Assembly: GCA_963811055.1 (NCBI GenBank)
Contig: CAWEPQ010000020.1
Coordinates: forward strand, 124,001 to 188,000
DNA length: 64,000 nucleotides
Source: JACVRW01 sp963811055
GTDB taxonomy: Bacteria > Actinomycetota > Thermoleophilia > Solirubrobacterales > Thermoleophilaceae
Direction: 5' to 3'
Position 1 is the first letter of the stretch, and each line of letters starts with the position of its first letter. The position numbers and the translations under genes were made by a program. The notes under the pieces are model-generated. The model made no database searches, was not told the DNA's origin, and saw only the letters and a list, made by a program, of their open reading frames with translations. Positions 51,824 to 60,943 of this stretch are shown here, piece by piece.

Positions 51824-51829
51824 TACTAT
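51824..51829 (+). promoter_or_regulatory. -10 element TACTAT, leaderless moxR block
   Basis: TACTAT ends 8 nt before the ATG at 51838. It starts the envelope block that interrupts the trp genes. Confidence 0.5.
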
Positions 51830-51837
51830 GGGGCCAC

Positions 51838-52788
51838 ATGGCGACGCTCCCGGATCTTGACCCGCGAGGAGTAGCCGAGCTCGGCGCGCGCCTCAGGGGG
51901 AACGTCGCCCGCGCCGTCAAGGCGCCCGAGCAGGCGCTGCGGGACGTGGTCGTGGCTGTGATCGCCGAGGGTCACGTGCTGATCGAGGATTACCCGGGGG
52001 TCGGCAAGACGGCGCTGGCCCGCGCTCTCGCCCGCTCGGTGGACGCCGAGTACGCCCGTGTGCAGTGCACGGCCGACCTGCTGCCCGCGGACATGGTGGG
52101 CACCAACGTCTTCAACCAGCGCGAGAACCGCTTCGAGTTCCGGCCCGGCCCGGTGTTCGCGAACGTCGTGCTCGTGGACGAGGTCAACCGCGCGTCTCCC
52201 AAGACGCAGTCGGGCCTCCTCGAGTGCATGCAGGAGCTGCACGTGACGGTGGACAAGCACACGCACGACCTGGCCCGGCCGTTCATAGTCCTCGCCACGC
52301 AGAACCCGATCGAGTACGAGGGCACGTACCCGCTGCCGGAGGCGCAGCTCGACCGCTTCATGGTCCGCGTCTCGCTGGGCTACCCCACGGCGGATCAGGA
52401 GAGCGACATGCTCGCCGACCACGGCGAGCGCGACCGGGTGCTCGACCTCGAGCCGGTGGCCGACGTGGGCGACATCCTGGCCGCTCAGGTGGCCGCCGCC
52501 GCCGTGCACGGCAGCGAGGCCCTGCGCCGCTACATCGTCGCGATCCTCGCCGCCACCCGCGAGGACTCGCGAGTGGAGCTGGGCGGCAGCCCGCGCGCCG
52601 GGCTGATGCTGTTCCGGGCGGCCAAGGCCAAGGCTGCGCTCGACGGGCGCGACCACGCTCTTCCCGACGACGTGCAGGAGCTGGCCGCATCGGTGCTCAG
52701 CCACCGCCTGCTGCTCACCCCGGGGTGCGGGTCGGAGGAGCGCGCCGCGGTGGTGCGCGACGCGCTCGAGCGGGTCCCGGCCCTCTGA
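51838..52788 (+). CDS. MoxR-family AAA+ ATPase
   Basis: 316 residues: Walker A EDYPGVGKTALARAL, pore region ADLLPADMVGTNVF, Walker B VVLVDEVNRASPKTQSGLLECMQE, sensor ATQNPIEYEGTYPLPEAQLDRFM. A lid domain follows (GSPRAGLMLFRAAKAKAALDGRDHALPDDVQ). MoxR ATPases act as chaperones for partner proteins, typically with DUF58 and transglutaminase-like genes as here. GTG at 52801 begins the DUF58 gene 12 nt after its stop. Confidence 0.93.
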   Translation: MATLPDLDPRGVAELGARLRGNVARAVKAPEQALRDVVVAVIAEGHVLIEDYPGVGKTALARALARSVDAEYARVQCTADLLPADMVGTNVFNQRENRFEFRPGPVFANVVLVDEVNRASPKTQSGLLECMQELHVTVDKHTHDLARPFIVLATQNPIEYEGTYPLPEAQLDRFMVRVSLGYPTADQESDMLADHGERDRVLDLEPVADVGDILAAQVAAAAVHGSEALRRYIVAILAATREDSRVELGGSPRAGLMLFRAAKAKAALDGRDHALPDDVQELAASVLSHRLLLTPGCGSEERAAVVRDALERVPAL

Positions 52789-52800
52789 GGTCTGGCGGCC

Positions 52801-53907
52801 GTGACGCGGGCGATCGCCACCGCGTTCCTCGGGATCGGTCTCTGCCTCGCCGCCGGGACCTTCGACTCACCCTCGCTCTACTTGCCCGGCGTGGCCCTTG
52901 CGCTGCTGGCGGCGGGCGCGGCGATCTGGGTGCCGCTGGCGGCACGCGGAGCCACGGTCGCGCGCAGCCCCGGCCCTCCGCGGGTGGTGGAGGACGAGCC
53001 GTATCCGCTGCGCGTCGAGCTCCGCACGGGACTGCTCCCAGCGCCCGGCGGTGAACTGATTGAGCCGCTGCTGGGCTGGCCGGTATCGATCGCCGGCCGC
53101 TACTCGAGGCGCGTGCGGATCAACGTGCGCTTCGCGCGGCGCGGACGCCGGGTGCTGGAGCCCGGACGGCTTGTGATCAGGGACCCGCTCCGGATGTGCG
53201 AGCGGGTGGTGATCGGCGAGGCCGACGACGAGGTGCTGGTCCTGCCGCGCGTGGAGCCGGTCACGGCTCCCGGCGGCGGCGGGGCCGGGGCCGGCGCGGA
53301 GGCCGGTCTCGGCGCGGCGGCCGGAATCGCCGGACGCAAGCTGGACGCCTCCACGGCCGAGCTCGAGATCGACGGCCTGCGCGCGTACCGGGAGGGCTCG
53401 CCGGCGTCGCGCATCCACTGGCCCACAGTGGCCCGGCGCGGCGAGATGGTGGAGCGGCGCATGGTGGCCGAGCTCGACTCGGCTCCGCTCGTGGTGCTGG
53501 ACAGCTCGGCACCCGCGAGCGAGGAGGCGCTCGACGCGGCGGTGCGCGCAGCCGGGTCGCTGTGTGTGCACCTGGCCCGCGCCAGCGGGTGCGCGATCCT
53601 GCTTCCCGGCGAGCGCCGGCCCGTCGAGGTCGGGCATGACCTCGGCGCCTGGCCGTCCGTCCACGTGCGTCTCGCGCTCGTCGAGCCGGGACCGGCTCCG
53701 TCCCTGGCGGCGCTGGCCCCGCGCGGCGGCGCGGTGCTCTGGGTCACGGCCGCGGATCTGCTGGGCACCCCGCGCGCGCTCGAGCGGCTGCCCGCCACGG
53801 CGCGCTTCGTGGTCACCCAGGACGTTCCGCGGGGAGCGTCCGTGGCATTCGAGGTAGCGGGCTGTAGTGGCTTCAGGCTGGGCCGGGCGGGGCGGAGGGC
53901 CGCTTGA
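52801..53907 (+). CDS. DUF58 membrane-associated protein
   Basis: 368 residues. Two N-terminal membrane helices (AIATAFLGIGLCLAAGTF and LPGVALALLAAGAAIWVPL) are followed by a beta-rich part. The DUF58 core is ELEIDGLRAYREGSPASRIHWPTVARRGEMVERRM, the conserved R-x-Y-x-x-G...R-x-I-H-W motif, followed by a VWA-like region (APLVVLDSSAPA). A Gly/Ala-rich insert (GGGGAGAGAEAGLGAAAGIAG) precedes the core. It is the usual partner of MoxR. The start is GTG. The next gene's TTG overlaps its stop (TTGA). Confidence 0.87.
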   Translation: MTRAIATAFLGIGLCLAAGTFDSPSLYLPGVALALLAAGAAIWVPLAARGATVARSPGPPRVVEDEPYPLRVELRTGLLPAPGGELIEPLLGWPVSIAGRYSRRVRINVRFARRGRRVLEPGRLVIRDPLRMCERVVIGEADDEVLVLPRVEPVTAPGGGGAGAGAEAGLGAAAGIAGRKLDASTAELEIDGLRAYREGSPASRIHWPTVARRGEMVERRMVAELDSAPLVVLDSSAPASEEALDAAVRAAGSLCVHLARASGCAILLPGERRPVEVGHDLGAWPSVHVRLALVEPGPAPSLAALAPRGGAVLWVTAADLLGTPRALERLPATARFVVTQDVPRGASVAFEVAGCSGFRLGRAGRRAA

Positions 53908-56262
53908 GCGGCGCTCTGGCACAGCCCCTGCCGCACGGCGCCGGCGGCGCCCGGCGGCTGCCCGCCGCCCTGGCGGAGGCGCCGGTGCGCGACACGCTGC
54001 CTCTGCGGGTGGCCTGCTTCACCGCCCTCGCAGCGTTTGGCGCCGGCCACTGGGCGGGGCTCGTGGAGGATGCTCCTACAGGCCGCGGTGCTCCTGGAGG
54101 TGGCGATCGTGACCGCGGGCGCCGCGGTGCTCGGCCTGCTCGGCCGCGCCCGGCTGCCGCGGCCGGCGGTGCTGGCGCTGGCGTGGCTCACGACGCTCGT
54201 CATGTTCGCGGCGGCGCTGTGCGCCGCCGGCCTGTCGCTGAGGCTCCTCGGCCCGCGCGGGTGGGACGAGCTGGCCGACGGGCTCACCCGCGGCCTGGAG
54301 GGCGTCCAGACGGTGGACTGGCCGTACGCGGGACCGGACGAGTGGATCCGGTTGACGATCCTCCTGGGTGCGCCGGCGCTGATGGCGGCGGCCGCGGCGC
54401 TGGCCTTCTTCCCGATGCGCAGCGGCGCGCGGATACTGCGGATGGGTGCCCTCGTGCTCCTGCTCGTGCTGTACGGCACCGCCGTGACGGAGCACGATCC
54501 CGGCGCTCCGGTGCTGCGCGGCTTCGCGCTGCTGGTGCTCGTTGGGGCGTGGCTCTGGCTGCCCAGGCTGACCCTGCGCGAGGGTCTCGTGGGCGCCGCG
54601 GTGGTGGCCTCGGTGGGGGTGCTCTCGGTGCCGGTGGCCGCCGCCTTCGACTCCGACCGGCCCTGGTGGAACTACCGCGACTGGCAGTGGTTCGGCGACG
54701 GGCGTGCCGTGACCTTCGACTGGACCCACTCGTACGGTCCGCTCGACTGGCCCCGGGAGGGCACCACGCTCCTCAACATCAAGTCGGACCGGCCGCACTA
54801 CTGGAAGGTGGAGGTGCTCGACGGCTTCGACGGCTTCCGCTGGCTGCGGACCGAGGCCAGCAGCCCGAGCCACGAGCTTCCCGGCCTGCCACTGCGCCGG
54901 CCCGAGGGGCGGCGCTGGAGCTACTACGAGTTCAACCCGCGCTGGGACACCCGCTTCACCGTGACGGTCCGGTCGCTCTCGAGCCAGCTCGTGGTGGGCG
55001 CGGGGATCACCTACGACGTGGAGAACGCGGGCACCGTCGTCAGCGCCGACGACGGCACGACGATCCGCGCCGACGAGAACCCGCTGAAGCGCGGGGACTC
55101 CTACACCGTCCGGGCGTACGCCCCGGACCCGACCGCGGCACAGATGCGCGGATCCCCCGAGGCCGTGGCGCAGTCGCTCCAGCAGTTCACGACCCTCGCG
55201 CTTCCCGACCGTGGCGAGAGCGCGCTCGACGCCGCCACCATTCCGCATCCGGACACGTTCACGCGCGAGACGGTGCAGGTGCCGCTGCGGGGCGACGTCG
55301 ACCTCTTCCCGGGCGAGGCGGCGGCAGCAGCCGCCCAGCTGCGCGACTCGCCATACCGCCGCGCCTACCAGCTTGCGCTCGACCTCACCGCGGATGAGGC
55401 CACTACCTACGACGCCGTGAAGGCGGTCGAGAACCACCTGCAGGGCGAGTACCAGTACAGCGAGCGCCCGCCGAGCGCGGACGTGCCGCTCTCGGCGTTC
55501 CTGTTCGAGGACAGGGTGGGCTACTGCCAGCAGTTCTCCGGGGCGATGGCGCTGCTGCTCCGGATGGCCGGGATCCCGGTGCGCGTGGCGGCGGGGTTCT
55601 CGCCGGGGTCCTTCAACCGCGACTCCGGCGAGTACAGGGTGCGCGACCTGGATGCCCACTCCTGGGTGGAGGTCTACTTCGAGGGAATCGGCTGGGTGCC
55701 GTTCGACCCGACGCCCACCGCCGCGCCGGCCGAGTCGCAGTCGAGCGGCTTCGGCGCCACCAGCGCCGCACGCGCCGACGCGGGCGAGGTGCGCTCGCGC
55801 ACCGGCACCGCGGCGTCGGAACGGGCGGCCGGCGGCGACTCGGCAGCGGGCGGAGGCGACGAGGGCGGAACGGCCTGGTGGCCGCTCGCGTTCCTGCTGC
55901 TCGCGGGGGCCGGCGGTGCCGGTGCGGTCCACGTAGTTCGCAGGCGCCGGAGGGCGCACGACGGAGACATCGCGGACGCTCAGCTGGCCGAGCTGCGCAG
56001 GGCGCTCCTCCGGCTCGGCTTCTCGTTCCCGGCCACCACCACGCTGCTTGGCTTGGAGCGCCGCCTCGGGCGGACGGTGGGCCCGGCCGCCGCCGGGTAC
56101 GCCGCCGCGCTGCGCGCCCACCGCTTCGATCCGCGGGCGCCCGCGGGTCCCGGGCTCGCGGAGCGCCGGGCGCTGCGACGGGAGCTCACGGCCACGGGAG
56201 GGCTGTCCGCGCGGGTGCGCGGGCTGTTCGCGATCCCGCCGGGCGGTCCGCGCCCGCTTTAG
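53904..56262 (+). pseudogene. TgpA-like transmembrane transglutaminase with a single-base frameshift near the N terminus
   Basis: From TTG 53904 (overlapping DUF58) about 61 residues read as a TgpA N terminus: PLRVACFTALAAFGAGHWAGL, then VEDAPTGR. Continuation LLQAAVLLEVAIVTAG is in the +1 frame. One extra G at 54087 (GGCCGCGGTGCTC) accounts for the switch, and the rest is open to TGA 56262. The protein has five to six membrane helices, then an extracellular transglutaminase-like domain with GYCQQFSGAMALLLRMAGIPVRV (Cys), LDAHSWVEVYF (His) and WVPFDPTP (Asp). A last helix and a cytoplasmic DUF4129-like tail follow. An independent start at ATG 54070 could still give most of the protein. It is the third member of the MoxR-DUF58-TgpA module, with a suspected role in envelope maturation. 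Confidence 0.82.
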
Positions 56263-56269
56263 ACGGCTC

Positions 56270-56275
56270 TAAGGT
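56270..56275 (+). promoter_or_regulatory. -10 element TAAGGT upstream of htrA
   Basis: TAAGGT lies 24 nt before the ATG at 56300. The leader contains a purine-rich Shine-Dalgarno (AGGAAGAGG, 56288-56296), unlike the leaderless neighbours. Confidence 0.4.
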
Positions 56276-56299
56276 TGCGGGCCTACAAGGAAGAGGTAC

Positions 56300-57496
56300 A
56301 TGAATCGCTTCGCGACGCTTCTCGCCGGTGCCATCGGCGGCCTGCTGGTCCTCCTGATCGGAACAGTTCTCCTCGCCACCGACGTGATCGACGTGGGCGA
56401 GACCAAGACCGTGGTCGAACAGACGCCTGTGGCCCAGCCGGCGTCCAGCAACGACTCCGGGAGCAAGACCGTGGCCGAGATCTACCGCGAAGAGGGCCGC
56501 GGCGTCGCCTTCGTCTCGGCGCGCGGCGTCAAGGAGGAGTCTTCGCTCTTCGGCCTTCCGCAGGAGCAGGAGGGCACCGCCACCGGCTCCGGCTTCCTCG
56601 TGGACAACGAGGGCACCGTCGTGACCAACGCACACGTGGTGGAGGGCGCCAGCGAGGTGACGGTCAACTTCGAGGAGGACGGCGACCCGGTCACCGCCAC
56701 CGTCAAGGGCCGCGACCCGTCCACCGACATCGCGGTGCTCAAGGTAGACCCGGCCAAGATCAAGAACTCCCGCCCGGTGCCGCTCGGAGACTCGAACGCG
56801 GCACAGGTAGGCGACCCCGTGGTGGCGATCGGCAACCCGTTCGGCTTCACGCGCACGGTCACCACCGGGATCGTGTCGGCCGTCGCGCGCGAGATCAGGG
56901 CCCCGAACGGCTTCTCGATCTCCAACGTGATCCAGACCGACGCCTCGATCAACCCGGGGAACAGCGGCGGCCCGCTGATGGACGCCGAGGGACGCGTGAT
57001 CGGCATCAACTCCCAGATCGCCACCGGCGGGGGCAGCGGCTCGGTGGGCATCGGCTTCGCGATCCCGATCAACACCGCAAAGCGGCTTCTCCCCAGACTG
57101 CGCGAGGGCGGACAGATCGAGCGCGCGTACCTCGGCATCGTGATGTCGCCGATCAGCGCCGACCTGGCCCGCGACCTGAACCTCCCCAGCAGCGAGGGCG
57201 CGCTGATCACCTGCGTGGCCAACCCCGGCCCGGCCCGGAAGGCCGGCCTGCGTGGCGGCCGCACGGGCACCTCCACGGGTATCGAGGCGGGCGGGGATCT
57301 GATCGTGGAGGTGGACGGGAAGAGGACCGCCACGCCCGAGGACGTGTCCGCCGCGATATCGGACAACAAGCCCGGCGACGTGGTCACGGTCACGTACTAC
57401 CGCGGCGACGACCGCAGGACCGCGCGGGTTACGCTGGGCAAGCGCCCGGCGGACTCGGACGCCGGTGGCTGCGGCAGCGCGGTCACGTCGCCCTAG
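56300..57496 (+). CDS. Membrane-anchored HtrA/DegP-like serine protease
   Basis: 398 residues. An N-terminal membrane anchor (LLAGAIGGLLVLLIGTVLLATDVI) precedes a trypsin-like domain with the triad His in VVTNAHVVEGA, Asp in STDIAVLKVD and Ser in GNSGGPLMDAEG. A C-terminal PDZ domain (about 280-390) contains YLGIVMSPISADLA and AGLRGGRTGTS...GGDLIVEVDGKRTATPEDVSAAI. It handles misfolded or targeted proteins outside the cytoplasmic membrane. It has its own promoter and Shine-Dalgarno and sits between TgpA and trpF. Confidence 0.94.
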   Translation: MNRFATLLAGAIGGLLVLLIGTVLLATDVIDVGETKTVVEQTPVAQPASSNDSGSKTVAEIYREEGRGVAFVSARGVKEESSLFGLPQEQEGTATGSGFLVDNEGTVVTNAHVVEGASEVTVNFEEDGDPVTATVKGRDPSTDIAVLKVDPAKIKNSRPVPLGDSNAAQVGDPVVAIGNPFGFTRTVTTGIVSAVAREIRAPNGFSISNVIQTDASINPGNSGGPLMDAEGRVIGINSQIATGGGSGSVGIGFAIPINTAKRLLPRLREGGQIERAYLGIVMSPISADLARDLNLPSSEGALITCVANPGPARKAGLRGGRTGTSTGIEAGGDLIVEVDGKRTATPEDVSAAISDNKPGDVVTVTYYRGDDRRTARVTLGKRPADSDAGGCGSAVTSP

Positions 57497-57503
57497 CCCG
57501 GCC

Positions 57504-57509
57504 TACCAT
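57504..57509 (+). promoter_or_regulatory. -10 element TACCAT, leaderless trpFBA
   Basis: TACCAT ends 7 nt before the trpF GTG at 57517. It gives the second half of the trp genes a promoter of its own. Confidence 0.55.
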
Positions 57510-57516
57510 TGGCGCG

Positions 57517-58164
57517 GTGACACGCGTCAAGATCTGTGGGATCACCTCGCCCGGCGACGCTCGGACCAGCGTCGAGCTGGGCGCATGGGCGATCGGGCTG
57601 ATCTTCTGGCCGGGCAGCCCGCGGGCCTGCGCCATCGAGGACGCCGAGCTGATCGGCGCCGACCTGCACCGCCGCGCCGAGGTGGCGGGCGTGTTCGTGA
57701 ACGCCACCCTCGACGAGGTGGCCTCCACCGCCGACCGCTGCGGCCTCACGCTCCTTCAACTGCACGGCGACGAGGGGCCCTCCTACTGCCAGGAGGCGGC
57801 GCGGCGCACGGGCTGCCGGATCATCAAGGCGGCGCGCGTCAGGGACGCCGCCCAGGTCCAGGCGCTGCGGCCGTTCCGAACCGACTTCCACCTGCTCGAC
57901 GCGCACTCCAGCGTCGCACCGGGCGGCACGGGCCAGAGGTTCGACTGGACGCTCGTCCGCCACCACGGCGGCACGCCGCCGATCCTGCTCTCGGGCGGGC
58001 TCGACCCGGGCAACGTTGCTGAGGCCATCGCCGCCACCGCGCCGTTCGCCGTGGACACCGCCAGCGGCACGGAGGCCGAGCCGGGACGCAAGGACCCCGC
58101 CAAGCTGGCCGCGTTCTTCCGCGCGGTGGCCGGGGCCGACCAGGCCGCGGGCGCGGCGGCATGA
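57517..58164 (+). CDS. trpF: Phosphoribosylanthranilate isomerase
   Basis: 215 residues of TIM barrel. VKICGITSPGDA (catalytic Cys), AIGLIFWPGSPR, VAGVFVNATLDEV, LLQLHGDEGPSYC, FHLLDAHSSVAPGGTGQRFDW (catalytic Asp) and ILLSGGLDPGNVAEAI are all present. It isomerises phosphoribosylanthranilate before TrpC acts. GTG 57517 gives MTRVKICGIT. The overlap with trpB is 4 nt (ATGA). There is a C-terminal Ala-rich tail. Confidence 0.96.
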   Translation: MTRVKICGITSPGDARTSVELGAWAIGLIFWPGSPRACAIEDAELIGADLHRRAEVAGVFVNATLDEVASTADRCGLTLLQLHGDEGPSYCQEAARRTGCRIIKAARVRDAAQVQALRPFRTDFHLLDAHSSVAPGGTGQRFDWTLVRHHGGTPPILLSGGLDPGNVAEAIAATAPFAVDTASGTEAEPGRKDPAKLAAFFRAVAGADQAAGAAA

Positions 58165-59321
58165 GCACCCAGCCGCTCGAGCGGCGCTTCGGCCCCTACG
58201 GCGGCCGCTACGTGCCGGAGACGCTCGTGCCCGCCCTCGACGAGCTGGAGCGGGAGTGGCTTGCCGCCCGCGCCGATCCCGCGTTCCTGGAGGAGCTGGG
58301 CCGGCTGCTGCGCGACTTCGCCGGACGGCCCACGCCGCTCTACCGCGCCCCGGGGCTCTCGGCGGCCACCGGCGGCGAGGTGTACCTGAAGCGCGAGGAC
58401 CTGCTCCACACCGGCTCGCACAAGCTCAACAACGCCCTGGGACAGGGCCTGCTCGCCCGCAGGATGGGCAAGCCGCGCGTGATCGCCGAGACCGGCGCGG
58501 GCCAGCACGGCGTGGCCAGCGCCACGGCCTGCGCGCTGCTCGGCCTCGAGTGCGTGGTGTACATGGGCGCGGAGGACATGCGCCGCCAGCGCCCGAACGT
58601 GCAGCGGATGAATCTGCTGGGCGCCGAGGTGCGACCGGTGGAGGCCGGCGCCCGGACGCTCAAGGAGGCGGTGTCGGCGGCGATCCGCGACTGGGTGGCC
58701 AACGTGGAGACCACCCACTACGTGATCGGCTCGGCGGTCGGTCCCGCGCCGTACCCGGCGCTCGTGCGCGACCTGCAGCGCGTGATCGGCGACGAGGCGC
58801 GCGCCCAGATCCGCGAGGTCACGGGCCGGCTGCCCGATCGGGTGATCGCCTGCGTGGGCGGCGGCTCCAACGCGATCGGCACCTTCATCCCGTTCGCCGG
58901 CGACGCCGCCGTGGAGCTGATCGGCGTGGAGGCGGCGGGGGAGGGGCTCAACACGCTCCGTCACTCGGCCCCGCTAACCACCGGCGCGCGCGGAGTCCTC
59001 CACGGCGCCCTCTCCGCCGTGCTCCAGGACGAGGAGGGCCAGATCCTCGAGGCGCACTCGGTGTCCGCCGGGCTCGACTACCCCGGCTCCGGGCCCGAGC
59101 ACGCCCACCTGCGCGACACCGGCCGGGTGCGCTACGTGGCCGTGGGCGACGACGAGGCGGTGGCCGCGTTCAGGCGCGTGGCCGAGCTCGAGGGGATCCT
59201 GCCGGCGCTTGAGCCCGCGCACGCGATCGCCTGGCTGCTGGCCAATCCCACGCCGGGACTGTCGCTCGTGACCCTCTCGGGCCGGGGCGACAAGGACCTG
59301 GCCGAGGTGCTCGGGGAGTGA
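58161..59321 (+). CDS. trpB: Tryptophan synthase beta chain
   Basis: 386 residues of fold-type II PLP enzyme: FGPYGGRYVPETLVPALDELE, GRPTPLYRAPGLS, the PLP lysine in KREDLLHTGSHKLNNALGQ, ETGAGQHGVASATACALLG, GGGSNAIGTF (phosphate loop), and SVSAGLDYPGSGPEHAHL. It condenses indole with serine. It overlaps trpF and is followed by trpA after 16 nt. All key residues are intact. Confidence 0.98.
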   Translation: MSTQPLERRFGPYGGRYVPETLVPALDELEREWLAARADPAFLEELGRLLRDFAGRPTPLYRAPGLSAATGGEVYLKREDLLHTGSHKLNNALGQGLLARRMGKPRVIAETGAGQHGVASATACALLGLECVVYMGAEDMRRQRPNVQRMNLLGAEVRPVEAGARTLKEAVSAAIRDWVANVETTHYVIGSAVGPAPYPALVRDLQRVIGDEARAQIREVTGRLPDRVIACVGGGSNAIGTFIPFAGDAAVELIGVEAAGEGLNTLRHSAPLTTGARGVLHGALSAVLQDEEGQILEAHSVSAGLDYPGSGPEHAHLRDTGRVRYVAVGDDEAVAAFRRVAELEGILPALEPAHAIAWLLANPTPGLSLVTLSGRGDKDLAEVLGE

Positions 59322-59337
59322 CCGTGGCGTCCCGGGG

Positions 59338-60105
59338 GTGGACCGGATCGCGGCGGCCTTTGCCGGGCACGGCAAGCGGGCCGCGCTGATGCCCTACCTG
59401 ATGGGCGGTTTCCCGGACGTGGACTCCTCGCTGGCGGCGGGAGAGGCCGCCGCCGCGGCAGGCGCCGACCTGATCGAGCTGGGCATCCCCTTCTCGGATC
59501 CGCTGGCCGACGGGCCCGTGATCCACGACGCCGCCACGCGAGCGCTTGCCGCGGGAGCCACCCCGCACGGGGTGCTCGGCGTGTGCGAGCGCCTCTCCGC
59601 CCATGTGCCCGTGGTGCTGATGGTCTACGCGAACGTGGTGCTCGCCGCGGGCCCGGAGGCCTTCGCGCTCAGAGCGGCGGCCGCCGGCGCCGCCGGGCTG
59701 ATCGTGCCGGACATGCCCCACGACGAGGCAGCCGAGCTGCGCGACGCCTGCGATGAGGAAGGGCTGGCGCTCGTGCCGCTCGTGGCTCCCACCAGCACGC
59801 CCGAGCGCGTCCGCGAGATCGGCGCCGACGCCCGCGGGTTCGTGTACGCCGTCTCGCTGACCGGCACCACCGGTGAGCGCACCGCCCTGCCGGACGACCT
59901 TGCGGCGGCCGTGGCCCGCGTGCGCGAGGCCACCGAGGTGCCGGTGGCCGTGGGGTTCGGCATCTCGACGGGGGACCAGGCGCGTGTCGTGGCCGAGCTG
60001 GCCGACGGGGTGATCGTGGGCAGCAGGATCGTGCGCGCGGCAGGCGAGGGCGGGCCGGCCGCCGTCGGCGCCGTGGTGCAGGAGCTGGCCGCGGCGCTGT
60101 CCTGA
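59338..60105 (+). CDS. trpA: Tryptophan synthase alpha chain
   Basis: 255 residues of TIM barrel: AALMPYLMGGFPDVDSSLAA, DLIELGIPFSDPLADGPVI (catalytic Glu and Asp), VPDMPHDEAAEL, LVAPTSTPERVREIG, FVYAVSLTGTTGER and VAVGFGISTGDQARVV. It cleaves indoleglycerol phosphate. GTG 59338 gives MDRIAAAFAGHGKRAALMPYL, the family N terminus. It ends the trpFBA unit, and the next gene has its own -10. Confidence 0.97.
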   Translation: MDRIAAAFAGHGKRAALMPYLMGGFPDVDSSLAAGEAAAAAGADLIELGIPFSDPLADGPVIHDAATRALAAGATPHGVLGVCERLSAHVPVVLMVYANVVLAAGPEAFALRAAAAGAAGLIVPDMPHDEAAELRDACDEEGLALVPLVAPTSTPERVREIGADARGFVYAVSLTGTTGERTALPDDLAAAVARVREATEVPVAVGFGISTGDQARVVAELADGVIVGSRIVRAAGEGGPAAVGAVVQELAAALS

Positions 60106-60139
60106 GCGCCCCCGATCCCGAACCCGCCGATGGCGCTGG

Positions 60140-60145
60140 TAGATT
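60140..60145 (+). promoter_or_regulatory. -10 element TAGATT upstream of the SnoaL-like gene
   Basis: TAGATT ends 11 nt before the ATG at 60157. No Shine-Dalgarno is present. Confidence 0.4.
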
Positions 60146-60156
60146 GCCGCGCGCAT

Positions 60157-60720
60157 ATGGCCCAGGCCACCAGAAACGGCCCGGCGTCGGCGTCCACTGC
60201 GGGCGCCGAGGCCCCGCCGCGCCGCCGTATAACCAAGCGCAAGGTCGTCGAGGATCGCGCGCGCAGCTATTTCGACGCGCTCGGCGCGCGCGACACGGTT
60301 GCGATGGTGGAGCACTGGCACGCGGACGGCGTGGCCGACATCGTGCCGTACGGGATTCTTCGCGGCCAGAGCGAGATCGGGGCCTTCTTCGGCCGCCTCT
60401 TCGCCGCCCTGCCCGATGTGGAGACGAGCGTCGAGCGCATCGCCGCCACGGCCCACCTCGCGGCCGTCGAGTGGCGGATGGGCGGGCATTTCACCGGCGC
60501 TCCGTTCATGGATCTCGAGCCCACCGGCAAGCGGATCGACATCCGCGGACTGGATCTCCTCGAGATCGAGGAGGGCGAGATCGTGGGCAATACCGCCTAC
60601 TACGACGGCGCCTCGTTCGCCCGCCAGGTGGGGATGCTGCCGTCAGAGGGCTCCGGCGCCGAGCGCGCGATGAAGGGCGCCTTCAACGCCGTAACCAAGA
60701 TGAGGCGTAGAGTGACCTGA
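60157..60720 (+). CDS. SnoaL-like/ester-cyclase-type polyketide cyclase family protein
   Basis: 187 residues. A basic N-terminal extension (about 1-30) precedes an NTF2-like fold: DRARSYFDALGARDTVAMVEHWHADGVADIVPYGILRGQSEIGAFFGRLFAALPDVETSVERI, then VEWRMGGHFTGAPFMDLEPTGKRIDIRGLDLLEIEEGEIVGNTAYYDG. This matches SnoaL/ketosteroid-isomerase-like proteins that bind small hydrophobic ligands. The catalytic role is unknown. It is the only member of this type here and is followed 1 nt later by a frameshifted small membrane gene. Confidence 0.8.
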   Translation: MAQATRNGPASASTAGAEAPPRRRITKRKVVEDRARSYFDALGARDTVAMVEHWHADGVADIVPYGILRGQSEIGAFFGRLFAALPDVETSVERIAATAHLAAVEWRMGGHFTGAPFMDLEPTGKRIDIRGLDLLEIEEGEIVGNTAYYDGASFARQVGMLPSEGSGAERAMKGAFNAVTKMRRRVT

Positions 60721-60721
60721 C

Positions 60722-60920
60722 ATGTCGGTGTACGTGACACTCGTCGTCGGGCCTCGTCTGGTGGATCACCGCCTGGGCCTTCGGCATCAAGGCCTTCGAC
60801 GCATTCCTGCTCACGGCGATCATGGTCGTCGTGGCTGCCACGGCGCGGATAGCGAAGCCGCACCTGGACCACGCTCTGCGGCGCGAGACCCCCGCGCCTT
60901 CAGAGCCCGGCGCCTTCTAG
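60722..60920 (+). pseudogene. Small one- or two-helix membrane protein with a single-base frameshift
   Basis: From ATG 60722 eight residues (MSVYVTLV) are in one frame. The sensible continuation SGLVWWITAWAFGIKAFDAF, LLTAIMVVVAATARIAKPHLD and ending APSEPGAF-stop is in the next frame (from 60747). A single extra base in TCGTCGTCGGG (60741-60751) explains it, and the good frame has a stop upstream and no start of its own. With the base removed the protein is about 65 residues with two hydrophobic stretches and an acidic/proline tail. Function unknown. Confidence 0.6.
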
Positions 60921-60943
60921 CCCGCCGTTCCTGGGTCCAACGA

